64,000 bases of DNA from Paracoccaceae bacterium (GCA_028284705.1 JANQRE010000033.1:33170-97169), one strand, 5' to 3'. Shown: positions 25,690 through 35,030, numbered from the stretch's first letter. Notes: generated by a model not told the origin, from the sequence alone. Numbers and translations are program-made.

Positions 25690-26319
25690 TTATGCAGGGT
25701 CCTTGAACCCGATCTCCTTGTGGGAGCCATCGCAGAACGGTTTGTTCTTCGAGGCACCGCAGCGGCAGAGATAGGCCTTCGACATGTTGGCGATGCGGTG
25801 TCCGGTGCCGGTGGTGATCTCGACATTGCCTTCGATGACCAGCGGGCCATCAGGGATACGTTTCGCGGTGACGGTCCCGCCGCGATCTTCGGTTTTGGGC
25901 GGGGTTTTCGGTGCGGGTTCGCCTGTGGCCGTGAAGCCACCCTCGACATGGGAGTAGTCGCAATAGGGTTTGTTCTTGGACAGACCGCAGCGGCACAGCG
26001 TGAGGCGTGGCTCGACCTCGCCGTCATCGACCGAAAGCGTACCTGCCGTGGCGAGTGGGCCATTTTCCAGCACAGCGATGCGGTTGATCTTCGGGATGTC
26101 CTCAGGCGTGCCCGTGCGTTTGAACCCGAGCGCGCCGGAGGGACAGGTGCGGATCATCGCCGCGATCTCCTCGCCGGTCGCGTTGTCGGGGCGCACCCAG
26201 GGGCGCTGGGAAGGATCGAAGACGTCCGGAAGCTTCAGGTAGCAGTTGCGCGCGTGAATGCAGCGGCTCATGTCGAAGGTGACGGTGATCTCTTTGCCTT
26301 CATATTCCTTGCGGCGCAT
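25690..26319 (-). CDS. Fe-S protein: (4Fe-4S)-like domain plus two CDGSH domains
   Basis: A 209-residue iron-sulfur protein. The N-terminal 60 residues contain C-x5-C and a later CPSGAL (MSRCIHARNCYL, RTCPSGALGF), the Fer4_19 divergent cluster domain. Two CDGSH-type repeats follow, CRCGLSKNKPYCDYSH and CRCGASKNKPFCDGSH, each with the three Cys and one His that hold a [2Fe-2S] cluster. The combination suggests electron transfer or redox/NO sensing, inferred only from family. The start at 26319 (MRRKEYEGKEITVTF) has GGAG upstream at 7 bases; longer in-frame starts are rejected. Confidence 0.87.
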   Translation of the reverse strand: MRRKEYEGKEITVTFDMSRCIHARNCYLKLPDVFDPSQRPWVRPDNATGEEIAAMIRTCPSGALGFKRTGTPEDIPKINRIAVLENGPLATAGTLSVDDGEVEPRLTLCRCGLSKNKPYCDYSHVEGGFTATGEPAPKTPPKTEDRGGTVTAKRIPDGPLVIEGNVEITTGTGHRIANMSKAYLCRCGASKNKPFCDGSHKEIGFKDPA

Positions 26320-26398
26320 GGCGGGCTCCCTCGATGTGTCGTTGGCGTTGCGCATCATTTGAGCATCGCGCAGGCGCGCTGCCAAGGGCGAAGGTCAC

Positions 26399-26917
26399 TC
26401 AGAGGCGCAACGTGAACATGTCGGTGCCGTCGGACGATAGAGCCACATCACGCGTGAGTCCGGCCTTTTGCAGCACACGAGCGGAGGCCGGGTTTGTGGT
26501 CTCGACGCCGCCCAGGAGCATCACGGGCGCGCGCTTGGTCCGATACCAGCCGACGAGTCCCTGCAGCATCTCGGTGGCGTACCCTTTGCCCCAGGCGGCC
26601 TCCGAGAAGAGATACCCGAGATGGATGGGCGTGGGTTTGCCGGGTTCGGGGAAGCTTGCGAGGATCAGCAGGCCGATCAGCGCGCCGCCCGTGTGCACCA
26701 GATAGACGTCACTTTCGGCATCGCGGTCGGCGATCCAATCGGAGATGCCAGAGGAACCGTCTTCGCGATGCAGAGACGGTGGCAGGGGAGCGAGAACCTT
26801 GGGCGTCAGGATCGTGTCCAGCGAGTCTATCAGGGCAACGCGGGATTCAGGAGAAGCGAGCGCCGGACCCCAGGGCGTCACCCGCAGGCGGTCGGTTGAG
26901 TATCCCGACCCAGTCAC
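26399..26917 (-). CDS. GNAT-family N-acetyltransferase
   Basis: A 172-residue acyltransferase of the RimJ/RimL-like GNAT type. The acetyl-CoA-binding region is LGYLFSEAAWGKGYATEMLQGL, and the C-terminal signature NPASARVLQKAGLTRD follows. The substrate is unknown. It starts at GTG 26917, overlapping the amidinotransferase stop (GTGA), so the two are cotranscribed. Confidence 0.84.
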   Translation of the reverse strand: MTGSGYSTDRLRVTPWGPALASPESRVALIDSLDTILTPKVLAPLPPSLHREDGSSGISDWIADRDAESDVYLVHTGGALIGLLILASFPEPGKPTPIHLGYLFSEAAWGKGYATEMLQGLVGWYRTKRAPVMLLGGVETTNPASARVLQKAGLTRDVALSSDGTDMFTLRL

Positions 26918-27867
26918 CGGTCTTCCATGTCGCGCGCGACGATGCCGGTGAGACAGCCGACTGCGCCGGCGGCCTTGCGCAGCTCGAACATCGGGGTCTC
27001 CAGCACCTCGATTCCAAGTGTCTCATACCATGTCTTGTAAGCCTGATTTCCGGTGGGCATGAGGACACGACCGGGACCGAGCGTGACGAAGTTGAGAGCG
27101 CGATTGGCTTGGGCGGCGTCCTCGTCCGGGAGGTACTCTGTCCGATATCCCGCTTCACGGAGCGCCATGACGGCAGCATGGGGCGTGCGGCGGGGCCAGC
27201 AGATCGCGATGTCTTTGTCCGGGATACGCAACATGCCCATCAGATGCATGGTGCCGAAGGGCATATCGACCGCGGTCAGCCTCCACCCAAGTTCATCGAA
27301 CAAGGCGCTGATCTGGTCAATTGCCGCCTGATTGGTGCGCAGCCCGCGTCCGATCAACGCGTGGCTGGGGGTCAGCCAGATCAGATCGGCGCCCTCGAAG
27401 GTGGCCGTGCCGGTCAGTGTTCGCAGGATCGGGACATGGGCTGCTGCCAGAGCGGCGGCGGTCGCGACCTCTTCGCCTGCACGCACGGTGGAGGCAGGGC
27501 GGGCGAGGATCGCGCCTTGCGGGGTCATTACAAAGAGATCGGCGCAGAACATGCGGTTCGGCGTCGGGTTTGGCACGTCAGGCGTTTGCAGAACTTGAAC
27601 TTGAGCGGCTGCGTAAGCCTCTGCGAGTTGATCATGCTCAGCCTTTGCTTTGGCAAGGTCGAGCGGTTCGAGCTGCTGCGCGGCGTCGAAATCTTCGGCC
27701 TCCAGCTCTACACCCGGGCGCCGAAGAAGCACCTGCCGCAAAGGCCGCCACTCGCTGTCGATTCCGCCTTGCCACATCGGACCCATGTCGTCTGCATGTG
27801 TGCGCAAGCGCTGTGACCAACCATCACCGCCATACGCGGAACTGGAAAAAGTGGATTGATCGGCCAT
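26914..27867 (-). CDS. Amidinotransferase / dimethylarginine dimethylaminohydrolase-family protein
   Basis: A 317-residue protein of the guanidino-group-modifying superfamily. Signature parts are NRMFCADLFVMT, the substrate-binding FEGADLIWL, the active-site His in FGTMHLMGML and the catalytic Cys C305 in GAVGCLTGIVARD near the C-terminus. Candidate reactions are hydrolysis of methylated arginine to citrulline or amidino transfer; the sequence alone does not choose. The start MADQSTFSSSAYGG at 27867 is preferred to the longer frame, whose extra residues show no family similarity. It overlaps the GNAT gene downstream. Confidence 0.83.
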   Translation of the reverse strand: MADQSTFSSSAYGGDGWSQRLRTHADDMGPMWQGGIDSEWRPLRQVLLRRPGVELEAEDFDAAQQLEPLDLAKAKAEHDQLAEAYAAAQVQVLQTPDVPNPTPNRMFCADLFVMTPQGAILARPASTVRAGEEVATAAALAAAHVPILRTLTGTATFEGADLIWLTPSHALIGRGLRTNQAAIDQISALFDELGWRLTAVDMPFGTMHLMGMLRIPDKDIAICWPRRTPHAAVMALREAGYRTEYLPDEDAAQANRALNFVTLGPGRVLMPTGNQAYKTWYETLGIEVLETPMFELRKAAGAVGCLTGIVARDMEDR

Positions 27868-27917
27868 GGATCGTACGCTTCGCTCCTTAGAATTTCTGGA
27901 CGAGAAGTAGCTGGTCC

Positions 27918-27934
27918 CTTGGCGGATTGCCAAG
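27918..27934. promoter_or_regulatory. Inverted repeat between divergent amidinotransferase and cytochrome c genes
   Basis: CTTGGC-GGATT-GCCAAG is a perfect 6-bp inverted repeat, 51 bases upstream of the minus-strand amidinotransferase start and 110 bases upstream of the plus-strand cytochrome start. It is a possible operator. Confidence 0.28.
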
Positions 27935-28043
27935 AGGCCGACCTAGTGTTGTTTTTCCTAAATGGCGCGCTTGACCTTCCAGCAGGGGGAACCGGTAAGG
28001 ACAATTTCCAAGTCAACACAACCTGCGCTGCGAGGGTCGAGCC

Positions 28044-28493
28044 ATGCTAAAACCAGTCGCGATAGTCACTTCAACGATTGCCATCGCTGGCTTTTCGATT
28101 TGGTTTGTGCGGTCTGAGGCGAAGGCGGAGATCGAATATCAGAACACAGCCATTGTTGCCAAAGGCAAGGTTCTGTACGACGAGAATTGCGCCTCCTGCC
28201 ACGGCGAGAATCTTGAAGGACAGGAGGACTGGCGGACACGCGGTGATGACGGGAAGTTGCCCGCTCCACCCCATAACGAGACCGGGCACACCTGGCACCA
28301 TCCAAGCGCGCAGCTTTTTGCGATTACCAAATATGGGACTGAAGCTCTTGTGGGTGGTGATTATCGGAGTGACATGCGCGGATTCGTTGACGACCTGACG
28401 GATCCTCAAATCTGGGCAGTGTTAAGTTTCATCAAGAGCAGATGGCCCGACAAGGTTATTGCGGCACACAATGACATCGAGAGACGAAACTAA
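28044..28493 (+). CDS. Membrane-anchored c-type cytochrome
   Basis: A 149-residue class I cytochrome c. An uncleaved or cleaved N-terminal hydrophobic segment (about 4-23, PVAIVTSTIAIAGFSIWFV) targets it to the periplasm. The heme-binding motif is C49-A-S-C52-H53 and a likely axial Met is M111 in YRSDMRGF. The segment HTWHHPSAQLFAITKYG is typical of small cytochromes found alone or beside copper- and redox-active proteins. No terminal oxidase gene is nearby. It is a monocistronic unit followed by a bidirectional terminator. Confidence 0.87.
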   Translation: MLKPVAIVTSTIAIAGFSIWFVRSEAKAEIEYQNTAIVAKGKVLYDENCASCHGENLEGQEDWRTRGDDGKLPAPPHNETGHTWHHPSAQLFAITKYGTEALVGGDYRSDMRGFVDDLTDPQIWAVLSFIKSRWPDKVIAAHNDIERRN

Positions 28494-28551
28494 AGCGCGT
28501 GGCAAGAGCCCGTTCCTTCGTTCAGCCGAACTGGCGTTGGTCACAAAAGAA

Positions 28552-28579
28552 AAAGGCCGGAGCGGATGCGCCGGCCTTT
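28552..28579. terminator. Bidirectional terminator between convergent cytochrome c and NYN genes
   Basis: AAAGGCCGG (28552-28560) and CCGGCCTTT (28571-28579) form a perfect 9-bp stem with a 10-base loop. A-rich bases precede it and T-rich bases end it, so it suits both converging genes. Confidence 0.85.
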
Positions 28580-28586
28580 CCAGTGA

Positions 28587-29159
28587 TTAGTCTACCGTTT
28601 CTGTTTGACGGCTGTGACCATTCTCTTCATCGCGCGGCGGGCGTCCGATCACGTCGCGCAACTCGTCAAGCTCGATGAAATTGTCAGCCTGACGGCGCAA
28701 CTCATCGGAGATCATCGGCGGGTTGGAGCGGATCGTGGAGACCACCGAGACACGCACGCCCTTGCGCTGGATCGATTCCACCAGCGGGCGGAAGTCGCCA
28801 TCGCCGGAGAACAGGACAATGTGATCCACGTGGGGCGCCAGTTCCATGGCATCGACGGTCAGTTCGATATCCATATTGCCCTTCACCTTCCGGCGTCCCT
28901 CCCGGTCGGTGTATTCCTTCGCCGGTTTCGTAACCATCGTGAAGCCGTTGTAATGCAGCCAGTCCACGAGGGGGCGAATGGGCGAGTAGTCGTCATTTTC
29001 CAGGAGCGCTGTGTAATAGAACGCACGAAGCATTTTACCGCGTCGCATGAACTCGTGTCTGAGGAGTTTGTAATCAATATCAAACCCCAAAGACTTGGCG
29101 GCGGCGTATAGATTCGAGCCGTCAATGAACAGCGCTAGCCGTTCGTCTTTGTAAAACAT
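28587..29159 (-). CDS. NYN (LabA/DUF88) domain protein, putative ribonuclease
   Basis: A 190-residue NYN-domain protein of the PIN-like nuclease fold. Acidic metal-binding residues sit in the expected places: ALFIDGSNLYAAAK near the N-terminus, VKGNMDIELTVDAM, and VLFSGDGDFRPLVESIQRKG. It probably acts as an RNase; targets are unknown. The start at 29159 gives MFYKDERLALFIDGSN, matching the family start, so the longer frame is rejected. It is divergent from folK. Confidence 0.87.
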   Translation of the reverse strand: MFYKDERLALFIDGSNLYAAAKSLGFDIDYKLLRHEFMRRGKMLRAFYYTALLENDDYSPIRPLVDWLHYNGFTMVTKPAKEYTDREGRRKVKGNMDIELTVDAMELAPHVDHIVLFSGDGDFRPLVESIQRKGVRVSVVSTIRSNPPMISDELRRQADNFIELDELRDVIGRPPRDEENGHSRQTETVD

Positions 29160-29275
29160 CAAATTTCCTTCCGATTTTTGGGCCCCGCCGATATGAACCG
29201 TGAGTGTGTGAGTGGCTTTGGGTGGCGAAACCGTCCGCACTTTACGATAAATTTGAGGGGTCGCAAGGCAGACTA

Positions 29276-29857
29276 ATGGTTAACGCACGAACAATTGCGT
29301 GGATTGCCCTTGGAAGTAACGTAACGTCATCAGTCGGAACCCCTGCAGAGACGATAATTGCTGCGATGCAGCGGATTTCGGCTGATTCGTGCGAAGTTTT
29401 TCTTAAAAGTCGGCTGTTTCTTACGCCTGCCTTCCCGGAAGGCAGCGGACCGGACTTCGTGAATGCGGCGATTGGCGTGCGCACGGAATTGGATGCCAAG
29501 GGGCTGCTCTCGCATTTACATCGGGTTGAAGAGGGGCTCGGACGGGTTCGAAAGGACAGATGGGGACCTCGCGTGATCGACCTCGATCTTCTGGCGTTTG
29601 GCGACGATGTTTTACCCGACCGGGAGACTCAGGCGGCGTGGCGCGATCTGTCGCTAGAGGAACAGATGGCGCGGGCGCCCGATCAGTTGATCCTGCCGCA
29701 TCCGCGCCTGCAAGAGCGGGCCTTTGTTCTGGTGCCTCTGGCCGATATCGCCCCGGATTGGCAACACCCGATTCTCGGCGTCACGGTCCAAGAGATGCTG
29801 ACGGCGCGTCCCGAGGCCGAAAAAACCGCCGTTCAGCCAATAGAGACAGGCTTTTGA
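29276..29857 (+). CDS. folK: 2-amino-4-hydroxy-6-hydroxymethyldihydropteridine diphosphokinase
   Basis: HPPK of folate synthesis; pyrophosphorylates hydroxymethyldihydropterin. The 193 residues start MVNARTIAWIALGSN and contain DFVNAAIGV, the catalytic GRVRKDRWGPRVIDLDLLAF and LPHPRLQERAFVLVPL, all standard HPPK parts. Its HPPK signature is slightly altered (VRKDRWGPRVIDLD for RxxRWGPRxIDLD). FolP and FolB are not in the window. rpoZ follows after 68 bases. Confidence 0.93.
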   Translation: MVNARTIAWIALGSNVTSSVGTPAETIIAAMQRISADSCEVFLKSRLFLTPAFPEGSGPDFVNAAIGVRTELDAKGLLSHLHRVEEGLGRVRKDRWGPRVIDLDLLAFGDDVLPDRETQAAWRDLSLEEQMARAPDQLILPHPRLQERAFVLVPLADIAPDWQHPILGVTVQEMLTARPEAEKTAVQPIETGF

Positions 29858-29925
29858 GGTTGTCATGGCCCGCGCGACCGCCTAAATGAAGCTCTCTATA
29901 CCCCTGCCAAGGCTGGAGAAACCCC

Positions 29926-30279
29926 ATGGCCCGTGTAACGGTTGAAGATTGCGTTGATAAAGTCCCGAACCGCTTTGAGCTGGTGATGCTCGCGTCGCAC
30001 CGTGCGCGTGAGATCTCGGCGGGTGCGGAAATCACCGTGGATCGCGACAATGACAAGAACCCGGTCGTGTCTTTGCGCGAGATCGCAGATGAGACGCAAA
30101 CCGCGGATGAGCTGCGCGAGCGCATGATCGAGAGCCACCAGACCCAGATCGAGGTGGACGAGCCGGAAGAAGACGCCATGGCGCTTCTGATGGGCGTCGA
30201 GCAGGACAAACCTGCGGATGACGACATGTCGGAAGAGAAGCTACTGCGCGCATTGATGGAAGCCCAGGAGCCGCGCTGA
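29926..30279 (+). CDS. rpoZ: DNA-directed RNA polymerase omega subunit
   Basis: Small RNA polymerase subunit that aids beta' folding and forms part of the ppGpp-binding site in proteobacteria. The 117 residues start [20 protein letters not shown] with the family motif [13 protein letters not shown], and end in an acidic tail as usual in alphaproteobacteria. GGAG lies 7 bases before the ATG. It sits 16 bases upstream of the (p)ppGpp synthetase gene, the conserved rpoZ-rsh pair. Confidence 0.96.
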   Translation: MARVTVEDCVDKVPNRFELVMLASHRAREISAGAEITVDRDNDKNPVVSLREIADETQTADELRERMIESHQTQIEVDEPEEDAMALLMGVEQDKPADDDMSEEKLLRALMEAQEPR

Positions 30280-30295
30280 GGCGGATCAATCGCCC

Positions 30296-32443
30296 ATGTT
30301 GGCCACCGCGATCAAAGCTGATGATCTGATCGATCTGGTCAAAACCTACAATCCGAAGACCAATGAAGGCCTCATTCGTGAGGCCTTTTCCTATGGCGAG
30401 AAGATGCATGAGGGGCAGTATCGCCATTCCGGTGCACCCTATTTCACCCATCCCGTCGAAGTGGCGGCGATCCTGACAGAGCAGAAACTGGATGATGCGA
30501 CGATCATCACCGCGATTCTGCACGACACGATTGAAGATACGAAATCGACGTTTGGTGAGGTGGAGAGGAAGTTCGGCACCGAAATAGCAGAGCTTGTGGA
30601 TGGGGTCACGAAGCTGACCAACCTGCAGCTCAGTTCCATCGAGAGCAAACAGGCCGAAAACTTCCGCAAGCTCTTCATGGCGATGTCGAAGGACCTCCGC
30701 GTGATCCTCGTGAAACTCGCCGACCGCTTGCACAACATGCGCACAATCAAACATATGCGCTCTGAGAAGCAGGTGCAGAAGTCGCGTGAGACGATGGATA
30801 TCTATGCGCCGCTGGCGGGCCGCATGGGGATGCACTGGATGCGCGAGGAGCTGGAAGACCTCGCCTTCCGGGTGTTGAACCCCGATGCGCGCGCCTCGAT
30901 CATTCGCCGCTTCATCACGTTGCAGAAAGAGACCGGCAATCTGGTTCCGAAGATCACCAATGACATCCGCGCTGAGTTGGACAAGGCCGGGATCAGAGGC
31001 GACGTCTCGGGCCGTGCGAAGAAACCGTTCTCCATCTGGCGCAAGATGGAGGAGAAGAAACAGGCCTTCTCGCGCCTCTCCGACATCTACGGGTTCCGCG
31101 TCATCTGCGCCGATGAGGACGCGTGCTACCGTGTGCTCGGGGCGATCCACCGTCGCTGGCGCGCGGTACCGGGGCGGTTCAAGGATTACATCAGCCAGCC
31201 AAAGTCGAACGGCTATCGGTCCTTGCACACGACCGTGTCGGGCCGCGACGGCAAGCGGGTGGAAATCCAGATCCGCACGCAGGCGATGCATGAAGTGGCA
31301 GAAGCCGGTGTCGCCGCGCATTGGGCATACCGTGACGGTGTCCGCGTCGAGAACCCCTTTGCGGTCGATCCCACGACCTGGGTGTCGAGCGTCAATGAAG
31401 GGTTCGGGCAGGCCGAGGATCACGAGGACTTCCTCGAGCATGTGAAGCTTGAGATGTATCAGGACCAGGTCTTCTGCTTCACGCCCAAGGGCGATGTGGT
31501 GAAGCTGCCGCGTGGCGCGGTGCCGCTGGATTTCGCTTATGCGATCCACACCCGGATCGGCCATTCCTGCGTGGGCGCGAAAGTCGACGGGCTGCGGGTG
31601 CCGCTTTGGACGCGGCTTCGCAACGGTCAATCGGTGGAGATCATCACTGCGGAAGGGCAGAAGCCGCAACCGACCTGGATGGATATCGTCGTCACAGGTC
31701 GTGCCAAGTCCGCTATTCGTAAGTCTCTGCGGGAGGAACACCGGGATCGCTATATCAAGCTTGGTCGCGAACTCACCCGCGTGGCCTTTGAGCATATCGA
31801 CAAGAAGGCGACCGACAAGGCGCTGGCCACTGCGGCCAAGGCGCTGAGCCTCGTCGATGCCGACCAGCTTTTGGAATACGTCGGTTCCACCGAACTGTCC
31901 GCTCGAGAAGTTGTCGCTGCGCTCTATCCCGACCTCGTAGAGAAACGCGAGGTGGGGGAGGTCGAGACCAAGCGCGCCGTTGCTGGTCTGCCGGATGGTG
32001 TCGCGGTCAAGCGTGCGGCCTGCTGTCAGCCGGTGCCCGGCGAGCGCATCGTTGGCATCAAACATCGCGGTGACGGGGTCTGGCTGCACGGCATCGCCTG
32101 TGACGCTTTGATCGAGTTGGAAGAGGAACCGGATCGCTGGGTGGACCTGCGTTGGCATGACGGTCAGCACCCGGCCCAGAACGCCGTGACGCTCAATATG
32201 ACACTGTCGAATGACTTTGGCGTGCTTGGGCGCATTTGCACATTGATTGGGGAGCAGAAGGCCAATATCTCGGACCTGCATTTCATTGATCGCAAACCGG
32301 ACTATTTTCGTCTGTTGGTGGATGTCGACGTGCGCGACGCGGAACATCTGCATGGGGTCATGACTGCAATCGAGGCGGATAGCGATGTCGCCTCACTAGA
32401 GCGGCACAGGGATCTAAGCCGCAAACCGGAGCTTAACGCCTGA
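30296..32443 (+). CDS. rsh: Bifunctional (p)ppGpp synthetase/hydrolase Rsh (RelA/SpoT)
   Basis: Makes and degrades the stringent-response alarmones. The 715 residues have the standard order: HD hydrolase domain with H52 and H76-D77 (LHDTIEDT); synthetase domain with RFKDYISQPKSNGYRSLHTT; TGS domain around FCFTPKGDVVKLPRGAVPLD; conserved Cys motif KRAACCQPVPGE; C-terminal ACT domain. The intact HD residues argue for bifunctional activity, the normal single Rsh of alphaproteobacteria. The gene follows rpoZ closely. Confidence 0.95.
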   Translation: MLATAIKADDLIDLVKTYNPKTNEGLIREAFSYGEKMHEGQYRHSGAPYFTHPVEVAAILTEQKLDDATIITAILHDTIEDTKSTFGEVERKFGTEIAELVDGVTKLTNLQLSSIESKQAENFRKLFMAMSKDLRVILVKLADRLHNMRTIKHMRSEKQVQKSRETMDIYAPLAGRMGMHWMREELEDLAFRVLNPDARASIIRRFITLQKETGNLVPKITNDIRAELDKAGIRGDVSGRAKKPFSIWRKMEEKKQAFSRLSDIYGFRVICADEDACYRVLGAIHRRWRAVPGRFKDYISQPKSNGYRSLHTTVSGRDGKRVEIQIRTQAMHEVAEAGVAAHWAYRDGVRVENPFAVDPTTWVSSVNEGFGQAEDHEDFLEHVKLEMYQDQVFCFTPKGDVVKLPRGAVPLDFAYAIHTRIGHSCVGAKVDGLRVPLWTRLRNGQSVEIITAEGQKPQPTWMDIVVTGRAKSAIRKSLREEHRDRYIKLGRELTRVAFEHIDKKATDKALATAAKALSLVDADQLLEYVGSTELSAREVVAALYPDLVEKREVGEVETKRAVAGLPDGVAVKRAACCQPVPGERIVGIKHRGDGVWLHGIACDALIELEEEPDRWVDLRWHDGQHPAQNAVTLNMTLSNDFGVLGRICTLIGEQKANISDLHFIDRKPDYFRLLVDVDVRDAEHLHGVMTAIEADSDVASLERHRDLSRKPELNA

Positions 32444-32484
32444 GAGTGTAAGCGCGGTCTGAGAGAAGGAAGAAGGCGCAACCC

Positions 32485-33129
32485 GTGTTCAAACGCCGAA
32501 CGCCAAAAAGCTGGGCCCTTTGGTTCTGGCATCTCATCTGGCCGCAAGGCGGATGGGGGCGTGCGTTCGAATATGTCAAACACAGGGTGCGACGCCTGCC
32601 GGATAGCCCGGAGCGGATTTCGCGCGGCATCTGGGCGGGTGTCTTCACCACCTTCACCCCGTTCTACGGGTTTCATTTCTTTATCGCAGCCGGGATCGCC
32701 GCGGTCATGCGCGGCAACATCCTCGCCGCTCTGATGTCGACTTTCTTCGGCAATCCGCTCACCTATGTTCCTATCGGTGTCGTCTCGCTTCAGACCGGAC
32801 ACTGGCTGCTTGGCACCGAATTTGAACAAGACATGAATATCGGCAAACGGTTCGCGGGCGCGTTCCGTGATCTCAAAGACAATTTCTATGCGATCTTCAC
32901 CGATGATGTCGCCCATTGGGACCGCCTGCACGGGTTCTACGACGAAGTCTTCTTCCCCTACATGGTCGGCGGCATCATTCCCGGCATCATTGCGGCGACG
33001 ATCTGTTACTATCTCAGCGCGCCGGTCATTCGGGTTTACCAGAACCGCCGCAAAGGCCGCCTGAAAGCGAAGCTGAACGAAATTCGAGCGCGCCGGGAAG
33101 CCAAAAAAATGGGCCACGAGCCTGATTGA
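32485..33129 (+). CDS. DUF2062 membrane protein
   Basis: A 214-residue membrane protein of the DUF2062 family, with the characteristic ISRGIWAGVFTTFTPFYGFH and FFGNPLTYVPIGVVS segments and a further hydrophobic segment near YMVGGIIPGIIAATICYYL, then a basic C-terminal tail. Function unknown. It starts at GTG 32485 with AGAAGG about 8 bases upstream and sits between rsh and pdxJ, the usual alphaproteobacterial order. Confidence 0.9.
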   Translation: MFKRRTPKSWALWFWHLIWPQGGWGRAFEYVKHRVRRLPDSPERISRGIWAGVFTTFTPFYGFHFFIAAGIAAVMRGNILAALMSTFFGNPLTYVPIGVVSLQTGHWLLGTEFEQDMNIGKRFAGAFRDLKDNFYAIFTDDVAHWDRLHGFYDEVFFPYMVGGIIPGIIAATICYYLSAPVIRVYQNRRKGRLKAKLNEIRARREAKKMGHEPD

Positions 33130-33184
33130 GGCTTCCGGAAGATCGGCGTAGGCTCCCTTTGAAATCGTAAGAAGGATGACGGGC

Positions 33185-33961
33185 ATGACCGCCGCGAACG
33201 AGCTTCGGCTCGGGGTGAATATTGACCATGTGGCCACCGTGCGGAATGCGCGGGGCGGTGCGGTGCCGGACCCCGTGCGGGCGGCAAAGCTGGCAGAGGA
33301 AGCCGGTGCCGATGGCATCACTGCACATTTGCGCGAAGACCGCCGCCATATGGTGGATGCCGATATCGAGGCTTTGACCGAGGCACTGTCCGTGCCGCTG
33401 AACTTCGAGATGGCCGCGACCGACGAGATGCAGGCGATCGCTTTGCGCTATAAACCGCATGCGGTCTGCATCGTGCCGGAACGGCGCGAGGAGCGCACGA
33501 CCGAGGGCGGCCTCGAAGTGGCACGTGAAGAGAACAGGCTGGCCCACTTCATCGCCCCTCTCGCGGATGCCGGTTGCCGCGTGTCCATCTTCATCGCCGC
33601 CGATCAGCGCCAAATCGAAGCTGCTGCGCGCATCGGCGCATCGGTTGTCGAGTTACATACCGGGGCCTATTGCGACGCACATGCCGATTGGCGGGCCGGT
33701 GGGCCCGATGCCGAGGCGCGCTTGCAGGAGCGCGATGAGGAACTCGCCCGGATCACCGAGATGGCCAGTTATGCCCATTCGCTGGGGCTCGAAGTTCATG
33801 CCGGTCACGGGCTGACCTACGATTGCGTCTCACCCATCGCCGCCCTACCGGAAGTGCGTGAACTGAATATCGGGCATTTCCTCATTGGCGAGGCGATCTT
33901 TGTGGGGCTTGAGCCCTCGATCAAAGAGATGCGCCGGATCATGGATGCAGCGCGCGCATGA
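33185..33961 (+). CDS. pdxJ: Pyridoxine 5'-phosphate synthase
   Basis: Condenses 1-deoxyxylulose 5-phosphate with 3-amino-2-oxopropyl phosphate in the final step of de novo vitamin B6 synthesis. The 258 residues form a TIM barrel with [51 protein letters not shown] and [15 protein letters not shown], all family signatures. The ATG at 33185 has GAAGG 9 bases upstream; an in-frame ATG at 33176 touches that site and is less likely. Confidence 0.95.
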   Translation: MTAANELRLGVNIDHVATVRNARGGAVPDPVRAAKLAEEAGADGITAHLREDRRHMVDADIEALTEALSVPLNFEMAATDEMQAIALRYKPHAVCIVPERREERTTEGGLEVAREENRLAHFIAPLADAGCRVSIFIAADQRQIEAAARIGASVVELHTGAYCDAHADWRAGGPDAEARLQERDEELARITEMASYAHSLGLEVHAGHGLTYDCVSPIAALPEVRELNIGHFLIGEAIFVGLEPSIKEMRRIMDAARA

Positions 33962-34581
33962 CCGGGTATGAGCTGATCCTCCTCTGGGTGGCCTGGGTGC
34001 TGGCGGGCGGCTCGCCGGGCCCTGCGACGCTGGGTATTGCAGGCACATCGATGAATGCGGGGCGTCGGCTTGGCCTGGTCTTTGCGCTGGGCATTCTGGC
34101 TGGGAGCGCGGCCTGGGGGATCGCCGCGGCCCTCGGCATGTCCGCGATCATGCTGGCCAATGCCTGGGTGTTCGAAGTGATCCGATATGTCGGTGCTGGG
34201 TACCTGTTGTATCTGGCGATCAAATCGGCCCGCTCGGCTCTGTCCGCCAAGGCACCGCTTCTGCAACACGGCCAATCGGGTGCGGCGCGGCGGGTCTTTG
34301 TGAAAGGCGCGCTCATCCACCTCACAAACCCCAAAGCGATCCTGAGCTGGGGCGCGATCTATGCAATCGCTTTGCCACCGACCGCGACGATGAGTGATCT
34401 CTTTGCGCTCTTTGGGTTTCTCTATGCGGGCTCGATTCTCGTCTTCATAGGCTATGCGTTTTTGTTCTCGACCAAGGGAATCGTGACCGCTTACGCCCGG
34501 GCACGGCGGTGGTTTGAGGCCGTGTTCGCCGCGCTTTTTGGCGCCGCGGCCTTAAAGATTTTGACAGCAAAATTGACATGA
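33958..34581 (+). CDS. LysE-family exporter (second in window)
   Basis: A 207-residue six-helix LysE/RhtB protein: [24 protein letters not shown] at the N-terminus and [20 protein letters not shown] in the middle. The substrate is unknown. It overlaps pdxJ by ATGA and overlaps the next secreted-protein gene, so it is inserted into the vitamin B6/acpS/lepB operon. It is related to, but clearly different from, the exporter at 15280. Confidence 0.87.
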   Translation: MTGYELILLWVAWVLAGGSPGPATLGIAGTSMNAGRRLGLVFALGILAGSAAWGIAAALGMSAIMLANAWVFEVIRYVGAGYLLYLAIKSARSALSAKAPLLQHGQSGAARRVFVKGALIHLTNPKAILSWGAIYAIALPPTATMSDLFALFGFLYAGSILVFIGYAFLFSTKGIVTAYARARRWFEAVFAALFGAAALKILTAKLT

Positions 34582-35030
34582 AGGGGATTTTGATGCGTGG
34601 GATATTGATGGCGCTTCTGATGGCCACGCCGGTGGCTGCGCAAGAGGTGCGGGATTGCGATGCGCTGGCCTCTGCGGCTGCGATTGCGGAGCCCTGGGAC
34701 CAGAATTCGCGCACCTTCGCCAATGACCGCGTGCGCTTGGCGGTGATCGACACGCTGGAGCCCGCGGCGGCGGCGTTTCATCTGCTGATCCTATCGCCGC
34801 CTTACGATGAGGTCGGAGCCCGGCAATGCAAACTTGTTGGGATCGAGGGCAGCTTGGGCTTTGCGAGCCTGTCGCTTGAGGGTCTGACCTCCAGCTATGA
34901 TCCCGCCAAGGGGCTTACCTGGGATTTGACCGCAAATGTCTATGACGCGGGTAGCGGTGGGTTTGTGGCCAAACCTCTGAGCGTGACGATCAATCAATCC
35001 ACCGGTGCGATCACCGCTGAGATGAAGTGA
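34578..35030 (+). CDS. Small secreted protein of unknown function
   Basis: A 150-residue protein with a Sec signal peptide (MRGILMALLMATPVAAQ, cleavage after ALA-type site near AAQEV). The mature part of about 125 residues contains two Cys (RDCDAL, RQCKLV) that may form a disulfide and segments such as SLSLEGLTSSYDPAKGLTWDLTANVY that suggest a beta-sandwich. The start may be the ATG at 34578, which overlaps the exporter stop, or the ATG at 34593 with AAGGGG 6 bases upstream. No family is recognised. Confidence 0.72.
   Translation: MKGILMRGILMALLMATPVAAQEVRDCDALASAAAIAEPWDQNSRTFANDRVRLAVIDTLEPAAAAFHLLILSPPYDEVGARQCKLVGIEGSLGFASLSLEGLTSSYDPAKGLTWDLTANVYDAGSGGFVAKPLSVTINQSTGAITAEMK

Noticed and set aside
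30032..32353. 773-residue minus-strand frame opposite rpoZ and rsh
   Set aside because: Runs opposite two unmistakable conserved genes; long antisense frames are expected from strong GC codon bias.
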